This document shows positions 9,243-17,417 of a stretch of DNA of 64,000 nt, piece after piece. Position 1 is the first letter of the stretch. Each line of letters begins with the position of its first letter. The stretch is from Shewanella sp. NFH-SH190041 (lineage in GTDB: Bacteria > Pseudomonadota > Gammaproteobacteria > Enterobacterales > Shewanellaceae). The position numbers and the translations under genes were made by a program. The stretch is from positions 1,736,001 through 1,800,000 of the forward strand of contig NZ_AP026070.1 in NCBI RefSeq assembly GCF_024363255.1, in the 5' to 3' direction. A model generated the notes under the pieces. That model saw only the letters and a list, made by a program, of their open reading frames with translations, ran no database searches and was not told the DNA's origin.

Positions 9243-9983
9243 TTAGTGCATATAAAGGCCACCATTAAGCGAGAGGGTTTCTCCAGTTATATATGCTCCC
9301 CCTTCACCAGCCAGATAACTGACTGCTGTGGCGATTTCTTCTGGTGTTGCGAGACGCTTTAAGGGAATACTCTCAACGATATTGTCTAACACCTCTTGAC
9401 GAATTGCTTGCACCATGGGGGTTGCTGTATAACCTGGGGCGACGACATTTACCGTTACACCACTTCGAGCGCCTTCCAATGCCAGCGCTTTACTGAAACC
9501 AATCATTCCCGCTTTAGCTGCACTGTAATTAGTTTGACCAAATTGGCCTTTTAGCCCATTGACAGAGGAAATATTGATGATTCGGCCACCTCCTTTTTCA
9601 CACATAGCGGCGAACAGAGGCTGGGTAACATTGAAGAGGCTGTTGAGATTGGTATTGATGACCTGGTGCCATTGTTCGGCTGACATTTTTTTAAATGCAC
9701 AATCCCGAGTTATACCTGCATTATTGATTAAAATATCAATCACCCCGTATTGCTCTGTAATAGCAAATAATTGCTCCCGGCAATGTTGACTGTCGGTGAT
9801 ATCCATTTCAAATAAAATAACCTGGGTAGAAGTGAAACCTGCTTCATCAAACCAAGCTTGTGCTGTTTCACGCTGTCCTTTACTGTAAGTTGCGATGATT
9901 TTGATACCATCCTTTACAAGTTGTTTGGTTATAGCGGAACCGATTCCACCTTTGGCACCGGTAATGAGGGCAAGTTTTTGCAT
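9243..9983 (-). CDS. phaB: Acetoacetyl-CoA reductase (NADPH)
   Basis: Short-chain dehydrogenase that reduces acetoacetyl-CoA to (R)-3-hydroxybutyryl-CoA, the monomer for PhaC. It shows the Rossmann motif TGAKGGIG (residues 8-15), NNAG (87-90), and catalytic S140, Y153 and K157 in YSAAK, and ends in NGGLYMH as PhaB proteins do. The length of 246 residues is normal. It is the first gene of the operon. AGG lies eight bases before the ATG. No phaA thiolase is present beside it, so acetoacetyl-CoA must come from a thiolase encoded elsewhere. FabG is the main alternative, but the C-terminus and operon favour PhaB. Confidence 0.93.
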   Translation of the reverse strand: MQKLALITGAKGGIGSAITKQLVKDGIKIIATYSKGQRETAQAWFDEAGFTSTQVILFEMDITDSQHCREQLFAITEQYGVIDILINNAGITRDCAFKKMSAEQWHQVINTNLNSLFNVTQPLFAAMCEKGGGRIINISSVNGLKGQFGQTNYSAAKAGMIGFSKALALEGARSGVTVNVVAPGYTATPMVQAIRQEVLDNIVESIPLKRLATPEEIATAVSYLAGEGGAYITGETLSLNGGLYMH

Positions 9984-10014
9984 AGATAGACCTGTTGTTA
10001 GAACAATATTGATT

Positions 10015-10034
10015 AAAAAACCGAAAGATTCGGC
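10015..10034 (-). terminator. Terminator-like hairpin in the phaB leader
   Basis: On the minus strand GCCGAA / TTCGGT (one G-U pair) with a three-base loop is directly followed by TTTTTT. It lies 32 bases upstream of the phaB start, inside its presumed leader. It may attenuate the operon or end a short upstream transcript. The stem is only six pairs. Confidence 0.5.
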
Positions 10035-10082
10035 AATTGTCTTAGATACAATTCCCTGTGCATAACAACAGCACAGCCACTA

Positions 10083-10157
10083 TGTCATTACTGATATGCA
10101 TTTTTAATGACAGCTAATGATTTCAAACTATTAGGAGTAAAAGAAGCAGTCATTAGC
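10083..10157. promoter_or_regulatory. Cluster of TAATGA half-sites between phaB and rhlE
   Basis: Four copies of TAATGA/TCATTA occur in 75 bases: TGTCATTA at 10083, TAATGACA at 10105, GCTAATGA at 10113 and TCATTAGC at 10150. They form two eight-base dyads. This pattern resembles an operator array in the shared upstream region of the divergent phaB and rhlE genes. The regulator is unknown; AT-rich chance repeats are possible. Confidence 0.3.
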
Positions 10158-10335
10158 ATGATTTTTATCCTCATATTAACATCGTCCATTTAAAGGATAT
10201 CGGTGTGATTTAACGCCATTGAGATGTGAAAAGTTGATTTTCTCGGGGTTCTATTATTGATATAGGTATTCCGTGGTAGAATGCCGCCCCATTTTTAGTG
10301 GCACCGTTTTCTGGGTGCATTTGTGCGGAATTACT

Positions 10336-11982
10336 ATGTTATTTGCCAAGCTTGGATTATCCCCGGCCCTGGTATCAGCCGTTGCTGAGCTGGGTTATCA
10401 ATCACCAACACCGATCCAGCAGCGAGCGATTCCAGCCGTTATGCAGGGAAGGGATTTATTGGCCGCTGCCCAAACGGGTACCGGAAAAACGGCCGCATTC
10501 GGTTTGCCGTTACTGCAGGTTTTGGCTGGCGGCCAGACCCAACGCAAAAAGCGGGTTCGGGCGTTGGTGTTGGCGCCTACCCGGGAGCTAGTGGCGCAAG
10601 TGGCGAGTAATCTGCAGCAGTTTGCTGTAGGGTTGCCACTGAAAATTATGGCAATGTATGGTGGTACAGGGATCGCGGCGCAAAAACAGCAGTTAATCGA
10701 TGGGGTTGATGTCTTGGTGGCAACGCCAGGTCGGTTGCTGGATATGTATTCTCAGCGGGCGGTGTATTTTGAAGAAGTGACCATGTTGGTGCTGGATGAA
10801 GCCGATCGTATGTTGGATATGGGCTTTATTGATGATATCAACCGTATTCTCGAGCGGTTACCATCTGAGCGTCAGAATCTCCTTTTTTCTGCAACCTTAT
10901 CTCCTCGTGTGCGTGCATTGGCGAAAACGGCGATTGCTAATCCGGTGGAAATAGCGATGGCGATGCCAAGTAAAACCGAGATTGAGCAATGGCTCGTCAC
11001 AGTAGATAAAGATAAGAAATCTGCCCTGTTAGCCCACCTGATCCAGACTCGGGGCTGGCAGCAGAGCTTAATTTTTATTGAAACCAAACATGGCGCCGCC
11101 AAATTGGTAGAGCAATTAGCCAAGCGTGGCATTGTTGCTGAGAGCTTTCACAGTGGTCGCAGTCAGGCGGTGCGGGAACAGTTACTGGCAGATTTTAAAT
11201 CCGGCGCCATTCAATATTTGGTGGCGACAGGGGTTGCCGCCCGAGGGATCGATATTGATAATCTGCCCAGAGTGGTGAATTACGATTTACCATTCCCTCC
11301 AGATGAGTATATCCACCGTATTGGCCGAACAGGCCGGGCCGGTCAACAGGGGGAGGCGGTGTCATTATTGTCCAAGGATGATTTTAAAAATCTGTGCATG
11401 ATTGAATCGCGTCTAGGGCATTTGCTTACTCGTGTTGAGGTAGAGGGGTTTGCGCCGCGTAAGCCTGTGCCGGTATCGATATTAAACTATGTGCCTAAAT
11501 CACGTCGTCAAGATGCCCAGGGGACAGATACGCCGTCTCGACCACAGCCTAAACCCCAACCCCGATTGGGTAGCGGATCAGTATCTTCTCGAAATAATCA
11601 TGGTCATACCGGTAATTCAGGTGCTCGCGACCAAGCCCCTAAGTCGCAGAGGTCGCAGGGGGGAGCTGCTGATGCATCACCTTGGCAATCTGCGACTGAC
11701 AGCACAGACAGTGCAGATCTTGCTAAGACGAAATATCAAAACCGCCAGATTGAGGCAAAAGCGGGAAGCCGGCAGCGTACGGATAAGCAAAATCAACGTC
11801 GGTCTAATGAACCGCGAGATAGCCGGGGAAAGGCTCTCGGTTTTACGGGGTCAAGCGATACCAAGATAGATAATCGCGCGGGCCAGAGCCGCACAACACC
11901 GCGAAGTGCTAGTTTGCGGGAGGATAAGCATCAAGTTGAAGGTCAGCCATTTAATCCTTGGGGTAAAGGTCGGCAAGATTGA
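10336..11982 (+). CDS. rhlE: DEAD-box ATP-dependent RNA helicase, RhlE type
   Basis: RNA helicase acting in ribosome assembly or RNA turnover. Motifs: Q motif with YQSPTPIQQ, AQTGTGKT (about 45-52), PTRELVAQV, DEADRMLDMGF (154-164), SAT, ARGIDID and HRIGRTGRAG. The core ends near residue 375 and is followed by a basic, low-complexity tail rich in Ser, Gln, Arg and Gly to residue 548, typical of RNA-binding tails. ATG 10336 opens with MLFAKLGLSPALVSA, the usual RhlE N-terminus; a GTG at 10273 would add 21 unlikely residues. A TAGAAT -10-like hexamer at 10277 lies about 55 bases upstream. Several paralogues are usual in such genomes, so the symbol denotes the subfamily. Confidence 0.9.
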   Translation: MLFAKLGLSPALVSAVAELGYQSPTPIQQRAIPAVMQGRDLLAAAQTGTGKTAAFGLPLLQVLAGGQTQRKKRVRALVLAPTRELVAQVASNLQQFAVGLPLKIMAMYGGTGIAAQKQQLIDGVDVLVATPGRLLDMYSQRAVYFEEVTMLVLDEADRMLDMGFIDDINRILERLPSERQNLLFSATLSPRVRALAKTAIANPVEIAMAMPSKTEIEQWLVTVDKDKKSALLAHLIQTRGWQQSLIFIETKHGAAKLVEQLAKRGIVAESFHSGRSQAVREQLLADFKSGAIQYLVATGVAARGIDIDNLPRVVNYDLPFPPDEYIHRIGRTGRAGQQGEAVSLLSKDDFKNLCMIESRLGHLLTRVEVEGFAPRKPVPVSILNYVPKSRRQDAQGTDTPSRPQPKPQPRLGSGSVSSRNNHGHTGNSGARDQAPKSQRSQGGAADASPWQSATDSTDSADLAKTKYQNRQIEAKAGSRQRTDKQNQRRSNEPRDSRGKALGFTGSSDTKIDNRAGQSRTTPRSASLREDKHQVEGQPFNPWGKGRQD

Positions 11983-12054
11983 TGCGGTTGAGTGTATTGC
12001 TAATACCAAGTGGTTATTGAAAAAGCAGTACAATAAAGTGATTGGCTAAAAACT

Positions 12055-12088
12055 AAAAGCTGCAGAGGATGTCCTCTGCAGCTTTTTA
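12055..12088. terminator. Bidirectional terminator between rhlE and the porin gene
   Basis: Perfect 14-base arms (AAAGCTGCAGAGGA / TCCTCTGCAGCTTT) with a minimal loop, A-rich on one side and TTTTT on the other. It can end both rhlE and the convergent porin transcript. Confidence 0.85.
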
Positions 12089-12192
12089 TTAGTGGCAATC
12101 TTTATTACTGATATCGATTGAGTCCTAGCAGGGGATTTACTGCCGTAAGGGCACCATTGATTATGATGCCACTTGTTTGGTTGATAACAGCA

Positions 12193-13350
12193 CTAGAAGG
12201 TGTAACGTATTCCGATGGCGACGCCATTATTTCGTTCAGCTTTAACGCCGTCGACAACATAGTTACTGAAATCCAGCTGAGTTTCGACATAGGTCAATAA
12301 GGTAGGATCCCACACATAGACACTGCCGAAGATCAAATACTGCGCTTGTGATTGGCTGACTGTCGACATGTTAATGACCCCATTGTTATTAACCGGAAAA
12401 CTATACGGATCACTAGCATCTAGATTGTTATAGGCCGCATAGGTTTGCAGTCCTGAGTCAAAGCTGTAAGCGACAAATGCCTCTATACCATACGCTTCAG
12501 GGAGCAGATGCCCATTAGCATCGGTATCATGGAATTTGTTCATATTATAATTGGCGGCTAGGTACCAACCGTCAGAGAGGTTACCCCAGGTCACGCCAAT
12601 ACCGTAGATTTCATCATTAGCATTAATGGGTAGCTTACTGGCACCATTATAGCCACTGAATTCACCATGGTTACCGCCAATTGCTACGCTAAGGTTGTCA
12701 TTGATTTGATAACTTAAAGAGGCGCCGAAAGTGTCGTCATAATTTAACGTGCTATCAGCACTATTAAATGCGGAGACATCAATGCTGTTTTGCTGTAGCT
12801 GTGTTTGCAGACCCAGGCTTAGTTTGCCCCATTGCTGACGATACTGTAATGCGCGATCGGCTCGGCCGGTACCGTCTATCCCTCCAGAACCATCCAAGGT
12901 ATAGACCCCAGAAGCTGCACCACCCCAGACATAGGCATTATCCGTATTGCCGGTCACGTCATACCAGACGCTCCATTGCTTACCGAAACTTAATTGGCCA
13001 TATGTTTGATGGCTGAGGCTGACATAAGCCAGACGATTATTGAAAACTTGATCGTTTTGCGCAGTAAATTGGCTTTCTTTGTTATAAACCAGGCCGACAT
13101 CCCCAAAGGGATTGACTCCCCACTCCATACTGGCTGCAGTTTGCCAGTTGTGATCGATTTTATGGGCAAAATTAAGACTAATGCGAGAGGTACCATTGAC
13201 CACCTCTGTGGTGCTGTCTGTATTTAACAGGCGGATATCGGCGTACCCTCCAAGGCTAATACTCCTGTCAGCATCTTTAAACAGTAGGGTTTCTGCCTGA
13301 GATGGGGCGGAAAAACAGAGCGCGATTGCAGCGCAGAGTGTTTTGTTCAT
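12193..13350 (-). CDS. Outer-membrane porin (16-strand, Gram-negative porin family)
   Basis: A 385-residue general porin. The N-terminal signal peptide MNKTLCAAIALCFSAPSQA is followed by ETLLFKDADRSISLGGYADIR, a typical first beta strand, and the protein ends in RYTF with a terminal phenylalanine needed for BAM-dependent insertion. Aromatic-girdle strands alternate with Gly/Asp/Asn-rich loops through the length. ATG 13350 has AGGAAGG six bases upstream, which excludes the longer reading from 13389. The gene is single, with a terminator on its 3' side and a Fur-box-like site upstream. Substrate specificity cannot be told; passive uptake of small hydrophilic solutes is expected. Confidence 0.87.
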   Translation of the reverse strand: MNKTLCAAIALCFSAPSQAETLLFKDADRSISLGGYADIRLLNTDSTTEVVNGTSRISLNFAHKIDHNWQTAASMEWGVNPFGDVGLVYNKESQFTAQNDQVFNNRLAYVSLSHQTYGQLSFGKQWSVWYDVTGNTDNAYVWGGAASGVYTLDGSGGIDGTGRADRALQYRQQWGKLSLGLQTQLQQNSIDVSAFNSADSTLNYDDTFGASLSYQINDNLSVAIGGNHGEFSGYNGASKLPINANDEIYGIGVTWGNLSDGWYLAANYNMNKFHDTDANGHLLPEAYGIEAFVAYSFDSGLQTYAAYNNLDASDPYSFPVNNNGVINMSTVSQSQAQYLIFGSVYVWDPTLLTYVETQLDFSNYVVDGVKAERNNGVAIGIRYTF

Positions 13351-13445
13351 CAATGGCCTTCCTGTTTGTTGTGAGGTTAAATACGACACACCCAGTTGTT
13401 CAATCTTGGTATTTCTTTTATATCAACCTTTTATTTCAATAAGTT

Positions 13446-13464
13446 GGTAGTGATAATCATCAAA
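13446..13464 (-). promoter_or_regulatory. Putative Fur box upstream of the porin gene
   Basis: The 19-base site GGTAGTGATAATCATCAAA matches the Fur consensus at 14 of 19 positions, including an unbroken TGATAATCAT core. It lies about 96 bases upstream of the porin start, in a plausible promoter position. Matching was by eye in an AT-rich region, so chance is possible. Confidence 0.35.
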
Positions 13465-14831
13465 AACAAGACGTTATGATTGTTCGCTCGATATAAAAAA
13501 CTATTGAGTGCGATTTGTCCAGTTGAATATGTTGCTTTGGTACAGAATATATCTTGTTATCGGCAAAGTTAACAAATTTTTAACCTTTAGTTGGGTTAAA
13601 AGTAAGATAAAATCTCTAACCAATTATTTTTAAATGTTTTTTAATCAGCCATTTTTTCGCTTTGCCATCAATATAGGTTCAACATGCAACAGAACTGACT
13701 TACTGGTGCAATACAGCTTGCTTGGGAATCGTTTGTGATTAAGGCATTTCTGTGGGCGAACACAGGGTTATCGGTACTGATTGTTATTCTATTCAGTCAT
13801 TGATAATGTGTTTCAGATGATAAGACTTAACTTTAACTTTAACTTTAACTTTAACTTTAACTTTAACTTCAACGTTAAATTAACCCTGATAACTAGCACG
13901 TTATGTCATGAGTATTAGACGGATTTCATAGCATAACCTAAACAGCAAGCGTGTTATATCAATACAGAGAGCAGCATTATATTGATGGCTAAATATAACA
14001 GTCATTTCAATTTACTATTATGTAATTAATTAAGCTTGGTTGGTCATTATATACGCTATGATGTTGATTCAACTTTGCAGCATATTGTTAATGCAGTAGC
14101 ATAGTGAGGCGAATTTTATTTTTAGAACTGTAAAAAACACGCTATATCAGTATCAAAGTGTATCTATAGTTATAGATAATATCAGGATATTGTATTTATA
14201 CCAGCCCCAATGCAAGCCCAGAAAATCTTAGTGTTAGCGCACAGATTTGATATTTTTTGATAAGTTTTTAGCTTTGTTAATGTGATTCTGCACGGTAATT
14301 CAAGCTGTTTTGTGAGTTGCATCAAGCAATGAAATGCGTAAGCTGACGATAAATAAAATTACTGGCGATTAATTATTATTGATTAACTGCTCGCAATATA
14401 TTAGCAATATAACAATCATCAGGTGTAATTATTTACTGCAGTGCAGTATATAAAAGTAACGTATTGAACGTATTGATTGAATACTGTAAATCAGTAATGA
14501 TGAAGTAGAGTTTGGGATATATGTGATTTGAATATTTATCAGTAGTTTGTATTGGATATATAAATTCATTATTTAGTTATCTTCAATGATAAGGTTTTTA
14601 TATCTATTGCTGCTGTAGTTACTATTCATATGAATTTTATTACTTGGTAATTGTTTTATCCTGTTAATATAAAGTAAATCATATGGTTTTCTGTATTTAA
14701 TGGATTAATTCAATTGTCTATTTGAATTAATCTTTAAGTACATATAAAAATAGATGTATATAGTAATGAGCATTAAATTGCGGTGGGAAATATAGAGACA
14801 AGTATTAGCTAGGTAGAAAATAAGGTTGGAT
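13465..14831. other. AT-rich intergenic region without genes
   Basis: This 1.37 kb stretch is clearly richer in A and T than its neighbours and has stops in all frames; I found no start with a ribosome binding site followed by a plausible protein. It contains an eight-base inverted repeat (TTTTAACC at 13578 / GGTTAAAA at 13594) and a hexanucleotide tandem repeat. It must carry the promoters of the porin (minus) and the cytochrome operon (plus). A non-coding RNA, or a decayed gene, cannot be excluded by eye. Confidence 0.6.
13831..13866. repeat. (CTTTAA)6 hexanucleotide tandem repeat
   Basis: Six perfect tandem copies of CTTTAA, flanked by degenerate copies (CTTAA before; CTTCAA and CGTTAA after). 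Intergenic, about 480 bases upstream of the porin start and about 970 bases upstream of the cytochrome operon. Copy number in such tracts is prone to slippage. Confidence 0.95.
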
Positions 14832-15185
14832 ATGTTCAGTAAATATAATAATAACAGCAGGTACAGACTGCTTATTTGCAGCTTGTTATTAAGCTCTTCC
14901 TATGCAGTGGCTGGCGCTGATGCGAAACCAGACACTGAGCAATATAACAAATTGCTGGATATGTGTCAGGCCTGCCATGGTGAAACGGGTGTTAGTGCAT
15001 TTAGCAGTATTCCTCACTTAGCGGGGCAAAATAGTGATTATCTGGCGGTGCAGTTACAAGCCTTTAAATCTGGTGCACGCCCGGATCCGACCATGACTAA
15101 AGTTGCACGGTTATTATCCGAGCAGGATATTGATCATCTCTCCCGTTATTTTGCGCGGGCAATAGCTGATAATAAGGACAAATAA
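14832..15185 (+). CDS. Periplasmic monohaem cytochrome c (class I)
   Basis: A 117-residue exported cytochrome. The N-terminal signal peptide (LLICSLLLSSSYAVA) precedes one haem-binding CQACH and a distal methionine candidate in PTMTKVARLL, with the PHLAGQ...YLAVQLQAFKSGAR pattern of cytochrome c553/c4-like proteins. ATG 14832 has AAGG seven bases upstream; TTG 14826 is rejected. It lies one base before the sulfite-oxidase-family gene, so it is almost surely its electron acceptor or a carrier towards the terminal oxidase. The role is inferred from the operon. Confidence 0.87.
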   Translation: MFSKYNNNSRYRLLICSLLLSSSYAVAGADAKPDTEQYNKLLDMCQACHGETGVSAFSSIPHLAGQNSDYLAVQLQAFKSGARPDPTMTKVARLLSEQDIDHLSRYFARAIADNKDK

Positions 15186-15186
15186 A

Positions 15187-16413
15187 ATGGCTATCGACAG
15201 ACGTTATTTTTTAAAAGGGGCCGTTGCCAGCTCTGTGGCCGCAATGCTCCCGGTTAATTGGGTATTTGCTGCTAACCGTCCACTGGGATTTGTGCCATTG
15301 GATATCAGTTCACTGACTTGGCAAAGTGCCTCGCAGTTGCCAGATTATTTTCATGTACTCAATACCAACCCTGTTAATGCCCAGCCAGCTGAACATATGC
15401 TGGATCCTGTTACCACCCCAGCAGATGTAGCCTTTATTCGCTGGAATGGTAAATTGCCTGATTTTGCCAATATTGATCCGCAGAAATGGACGTTTACTGT
15501 TGACGGCGAGTCTTGCAAAAATCCGAAAACTTACACGCTAGCAGAGTTGAAAAGCCGTTTTACCCATCATACCCGCAAACTTACCATTGAATGTGGCGGC
15601 AATAGCCGCAGTGAATTTTACCCCAATGCTAAAGGTAATCAGTGGAGTAATGCCGCGGTGTTTTGCGCAGAATGGACCGGGGTGCTGGTACGGGATGTGT
15701 TGAAGGACTGTGGTGTAAAAGATGATGCCGTGTATACCGGCCATCATGGTGTGGATAAACATCTGAGCGGCAAAGGTCCGGCAATCTCCCGCGGGGTTCC
15801 AATTGCGGCCGCGCTGGAAGATGATGCCTTGATCGCTTGGGCCATGAATGGTGAGGATATTCCCTATATGCACGGTTATCCGCTGCGTATTGTGTTTGGT
15901 GGACGGCCAGGCTCTGTTTCCCATAAATCAGCAACCGGGATCAGTATTCGTAACCAAGTGCATGATGGTAAGAAGATGGCGGCTCCGGCTTACAGCGTGC
16001 CAGATTATCCGGTGGCACCGGGTGAAAAAGTCGCCAATAAAGATTTTGACATCATCGAGGAGATGATAGTGAAATCCTTAATCACTTACCCTCAAACCGG
16101 AACAGAAATTAAATTAGGTCAGCCGCTGGAAGTGCGCGGGCATGCCTGGGCGGGGATGCGTGATGTGAAGAAGATGGAGCTGAGTTTTGATTATGGTGCG
16201 ACTTGGCATCAGACCAGTTTGACGCGCCCGGCGAATAAAACGGCTTGGCAGCAGTGGCGTCTGTCACTGGATCTGCCTAAAGCTGGTTATTATGAAATTT
16301 GGGCTCGGGCGACGGATGATCAGGGGGTGACACAACCGGTTGTTCAACCTCAGTGGAATCCCAAAGGTTATCTGTTTAATGGCTGTCACCGCATCGCGGT
16401 GAGGGTGGTGTGA
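15187..16413 (+). CDS. Periplasmic sulfite oxidase-family molybdoenzyme (SorA/SoxC-like)
   Basis: A 408-residue enzyme of the sulfite oxidase family. The twin-arginine signal RRYFLKG (residues 5-11) directs folded, cofactor-loaded export. The oxidoreductase domain carries the molybdenum-ligating cysteine C136 in TIECGGNSRSEF, together with GGRPGSVSHKSATG in the cofactor-binding part. The C-terminal 120 residues form the Mo-co dimerisation domain (RGHAWAG, VELSFD-like MELSFDYGATW, RATD). Known relatives oxidise sulfite to sulfate and pass electrons to cytochrome c. It is encoded among three monohaem cytochromes c and lacks its own haem or transmembrane domain. The true substrate (sulfite, sulfane sulfur or other) is not established by sequence. 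Confidence 0.87.
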   Translation: MAIDRRYFLKGAVASSVAAMLPVNWVFAANRPLGFVPLDISSLTWQSASQLPDYFHVLNTNPVNAQPAEHMLDPVTTPADVAFIRWNGKLPDFANIDPQKWTFTVDGESCKNPKTYTLAELKSRFTHHTRKLTIECGGNSRSEFYPNAKGNQWSNAAVFCAEWTGVLVRDVLKDCGVKDDAVYTGHHGVDKHLSGKGPAISRGVPIAAALEDDALIAWAMNGEDIPYMHGYPLRIVFGGRPGSVSHKSATGISIRNQVHDGKKMAAPAYSVPDYPVAPGEKVANKDFDIIEEMIVKSLITYPQTGTEIKLGQPLEVRGHAWAGMRDVKKMELSFDYGATWHQTSLTRPANKTAWQQWRLSLDLPKAGYYEIWARATDDQGVTQPVVQPQWNPKGYLFNGCHRIAVRVV

Positions 16414-16859
16414 TGATGACTCTGACACGATCTTTATGGCGGACTTGGCATCAAGGTAGGCGACTTTATGGCGCATATAGGGCGAGATATCTTGGCATTT
16501 GTGCAGTATTGCTATTACCGCTGACAACTCCCGTTGCCCTAGCAACCGAAGCCCAGTATCCGGTTGATCCCACTTCTCAACTGATCATGGCGCCAGGATG
16601 GGAATTGGTGCGAGGGCAGTGTAATGCTTGCCATACCAGTGCCATTATTGCGCAAAATCCAGGTAATCGTAAGGTGTGGCGTGAGACGCTGCAATGGATG
16701 ATTGATACCCAGGGGTTATGGCAGTTATCTGATACTTGGGAGCCAGTGCTGGATTACTTGGTTGCTAATTATGGCGAAAAACAGGTTGATATGAGTCGCT
16801 TCCGGCGCATGCCATTGCGCCCTGAGCAGCAACCCCCAATGCCACAGGCCGAGGAGTAG
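16413..16859 (+). CDS. Exported cytochrome c-like protein (CNACH), second of the operon
   Basis: About 148 residues with an N-terminal membrane/signal segment (LGICAVLLLPLTTPVALA) and one haem site CNACHTSAIIAQ. The part after it (WRETLQWMIDTQGLWQL...VLDYLVANYG) resembles SorB-type cytochrome subunits of sulfite dehydrogenases. The ATG overlaps the stop of the preceding gene by one base (TGATG), showing translational coupling; ATG 16416 is an alternative. Probably the dedicated cytochrome subunit of the molybdoenzyme. The C-terminus is Pro/Gln-rich. Confidence 0.83.
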   Translation: MMTLTRSLWRTWHQGRRLYGAYRARYLGICAVLLLPLTTPVALATEAQYPVDPTSQLIMAPGWELVRGQCNACHTSAIIAQNPGNRKVWRETLQWMIDTQGLWQLSDTWEPVLDYLVANYGEKQVDMSRFRRMPLRPEQQPPMPQAEE

Positions 16860-16861
16860 CC

Positions 16862-17305
16862 ATGATAAAACAATTTACCAAGGGATCACGCCAAGCATGG
16901 CTGAGTAAACTAGCTGTTTGTGGGTTGCTCTTGTGGCTGGGGAATGTATTGCCCGCTGTTGCTGCGCCATTGGCTCACAATCAGTTTAATCAGGCATTGA
17001 TCAAACTGGATCTTACACTGCCAGAGACGCTACTGTCGCATCAGGCTGATGTCGCTAAGGGTAAGATTTTGGCTCAGACTCGCTGTGAAGCTTGTCATGG
17101 CAGCGCCATGCTCAAGTTGATGCCGCAATATCCGGCCTTGGCAGGGCAGCAGCCGGCGTATTTGGTCAAACAGCTGTTGTCCTTTCAAACTGCCGCTCGG
17201 GTAAACCCGATTATGCAGGCCCAAGCAACCGGGTTAACCATGGCACAGATCAAAGATGTGGCGTTATGGTATGCAAGCCAGCCTAGAGTAGCGTTACAGC
17301 CATGA
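16862..17305 (+). CDS. Exported monohaem cytochrome c (CEACH), third of the operon
   Basis: A 147-residue class I cytochrome c. It has a signal peptide ending in LPAVAA, one haem site CEACHG and the YPALAGQQPAYLVKQLLSFQ pattern of cytochrome c4/c553-like proteins; the axial methionine is probably in NPIMQAQA. GGAG lies six bases before the ATG, two bases after the upstream stop. It closes the molybdoenzyme operon. Together with the first cytochrome of the operon, to which it is similar in the second half, it may relay electrons to the respiratory chain. Confidence 0.86.
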   Translation: MIKQFTKGSRQAWLSKLAVCGLLLWLGNVLPAVAAPLAHNQFNQALIKLDLTLPETLLSHQADVAKGKILAQTRCEACHGSAMLKLMPQYPALAGQQPAYLVKQLLSFQTAARVNPIMQAQATGLTMAQIKDVALWYASQPRVALQP

Positions 17306-17384
17306 GTCACTTTGCTTATTTCACTGCAAGGATAGGTATGTATCCAGAAAACTCACAATGGTGATGTGCTAGGGTAATAGGCTA

Positions 17385-17417
17385 AATCCCCGGCAGAGCC
17401 ATGCTCTGTCGGGGATT
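17385..17417 (+). terminator. Hairpin at the end of the cytochrome/molybdoenzyme operon
   Basis: A 15-base stem (AATCCCCGGCAGAGC / GCTCTGTCGGGGATT, one G-U pair) with a three-base loop lies 80 bases after the last stop. There is no T tract, so termination may be Rho-assisted. The rest of the 490-base gap up to the efflux operon is AT-rich and shows nothing else clear. Confidence 0.55.

Noticed and set aside
13825..13880. Possible CRISPR-like or telomere-like array
   Set aside because: The unit is only six bases with no spacers, so it is a simple sequence repeat.
15538..15934. Two long minus-strand frames within the molybdoenzyme gene
   Set aside because: Both are antisense to conserved motifs of a recognised protein and show His/Pro-rich nonsense composition.
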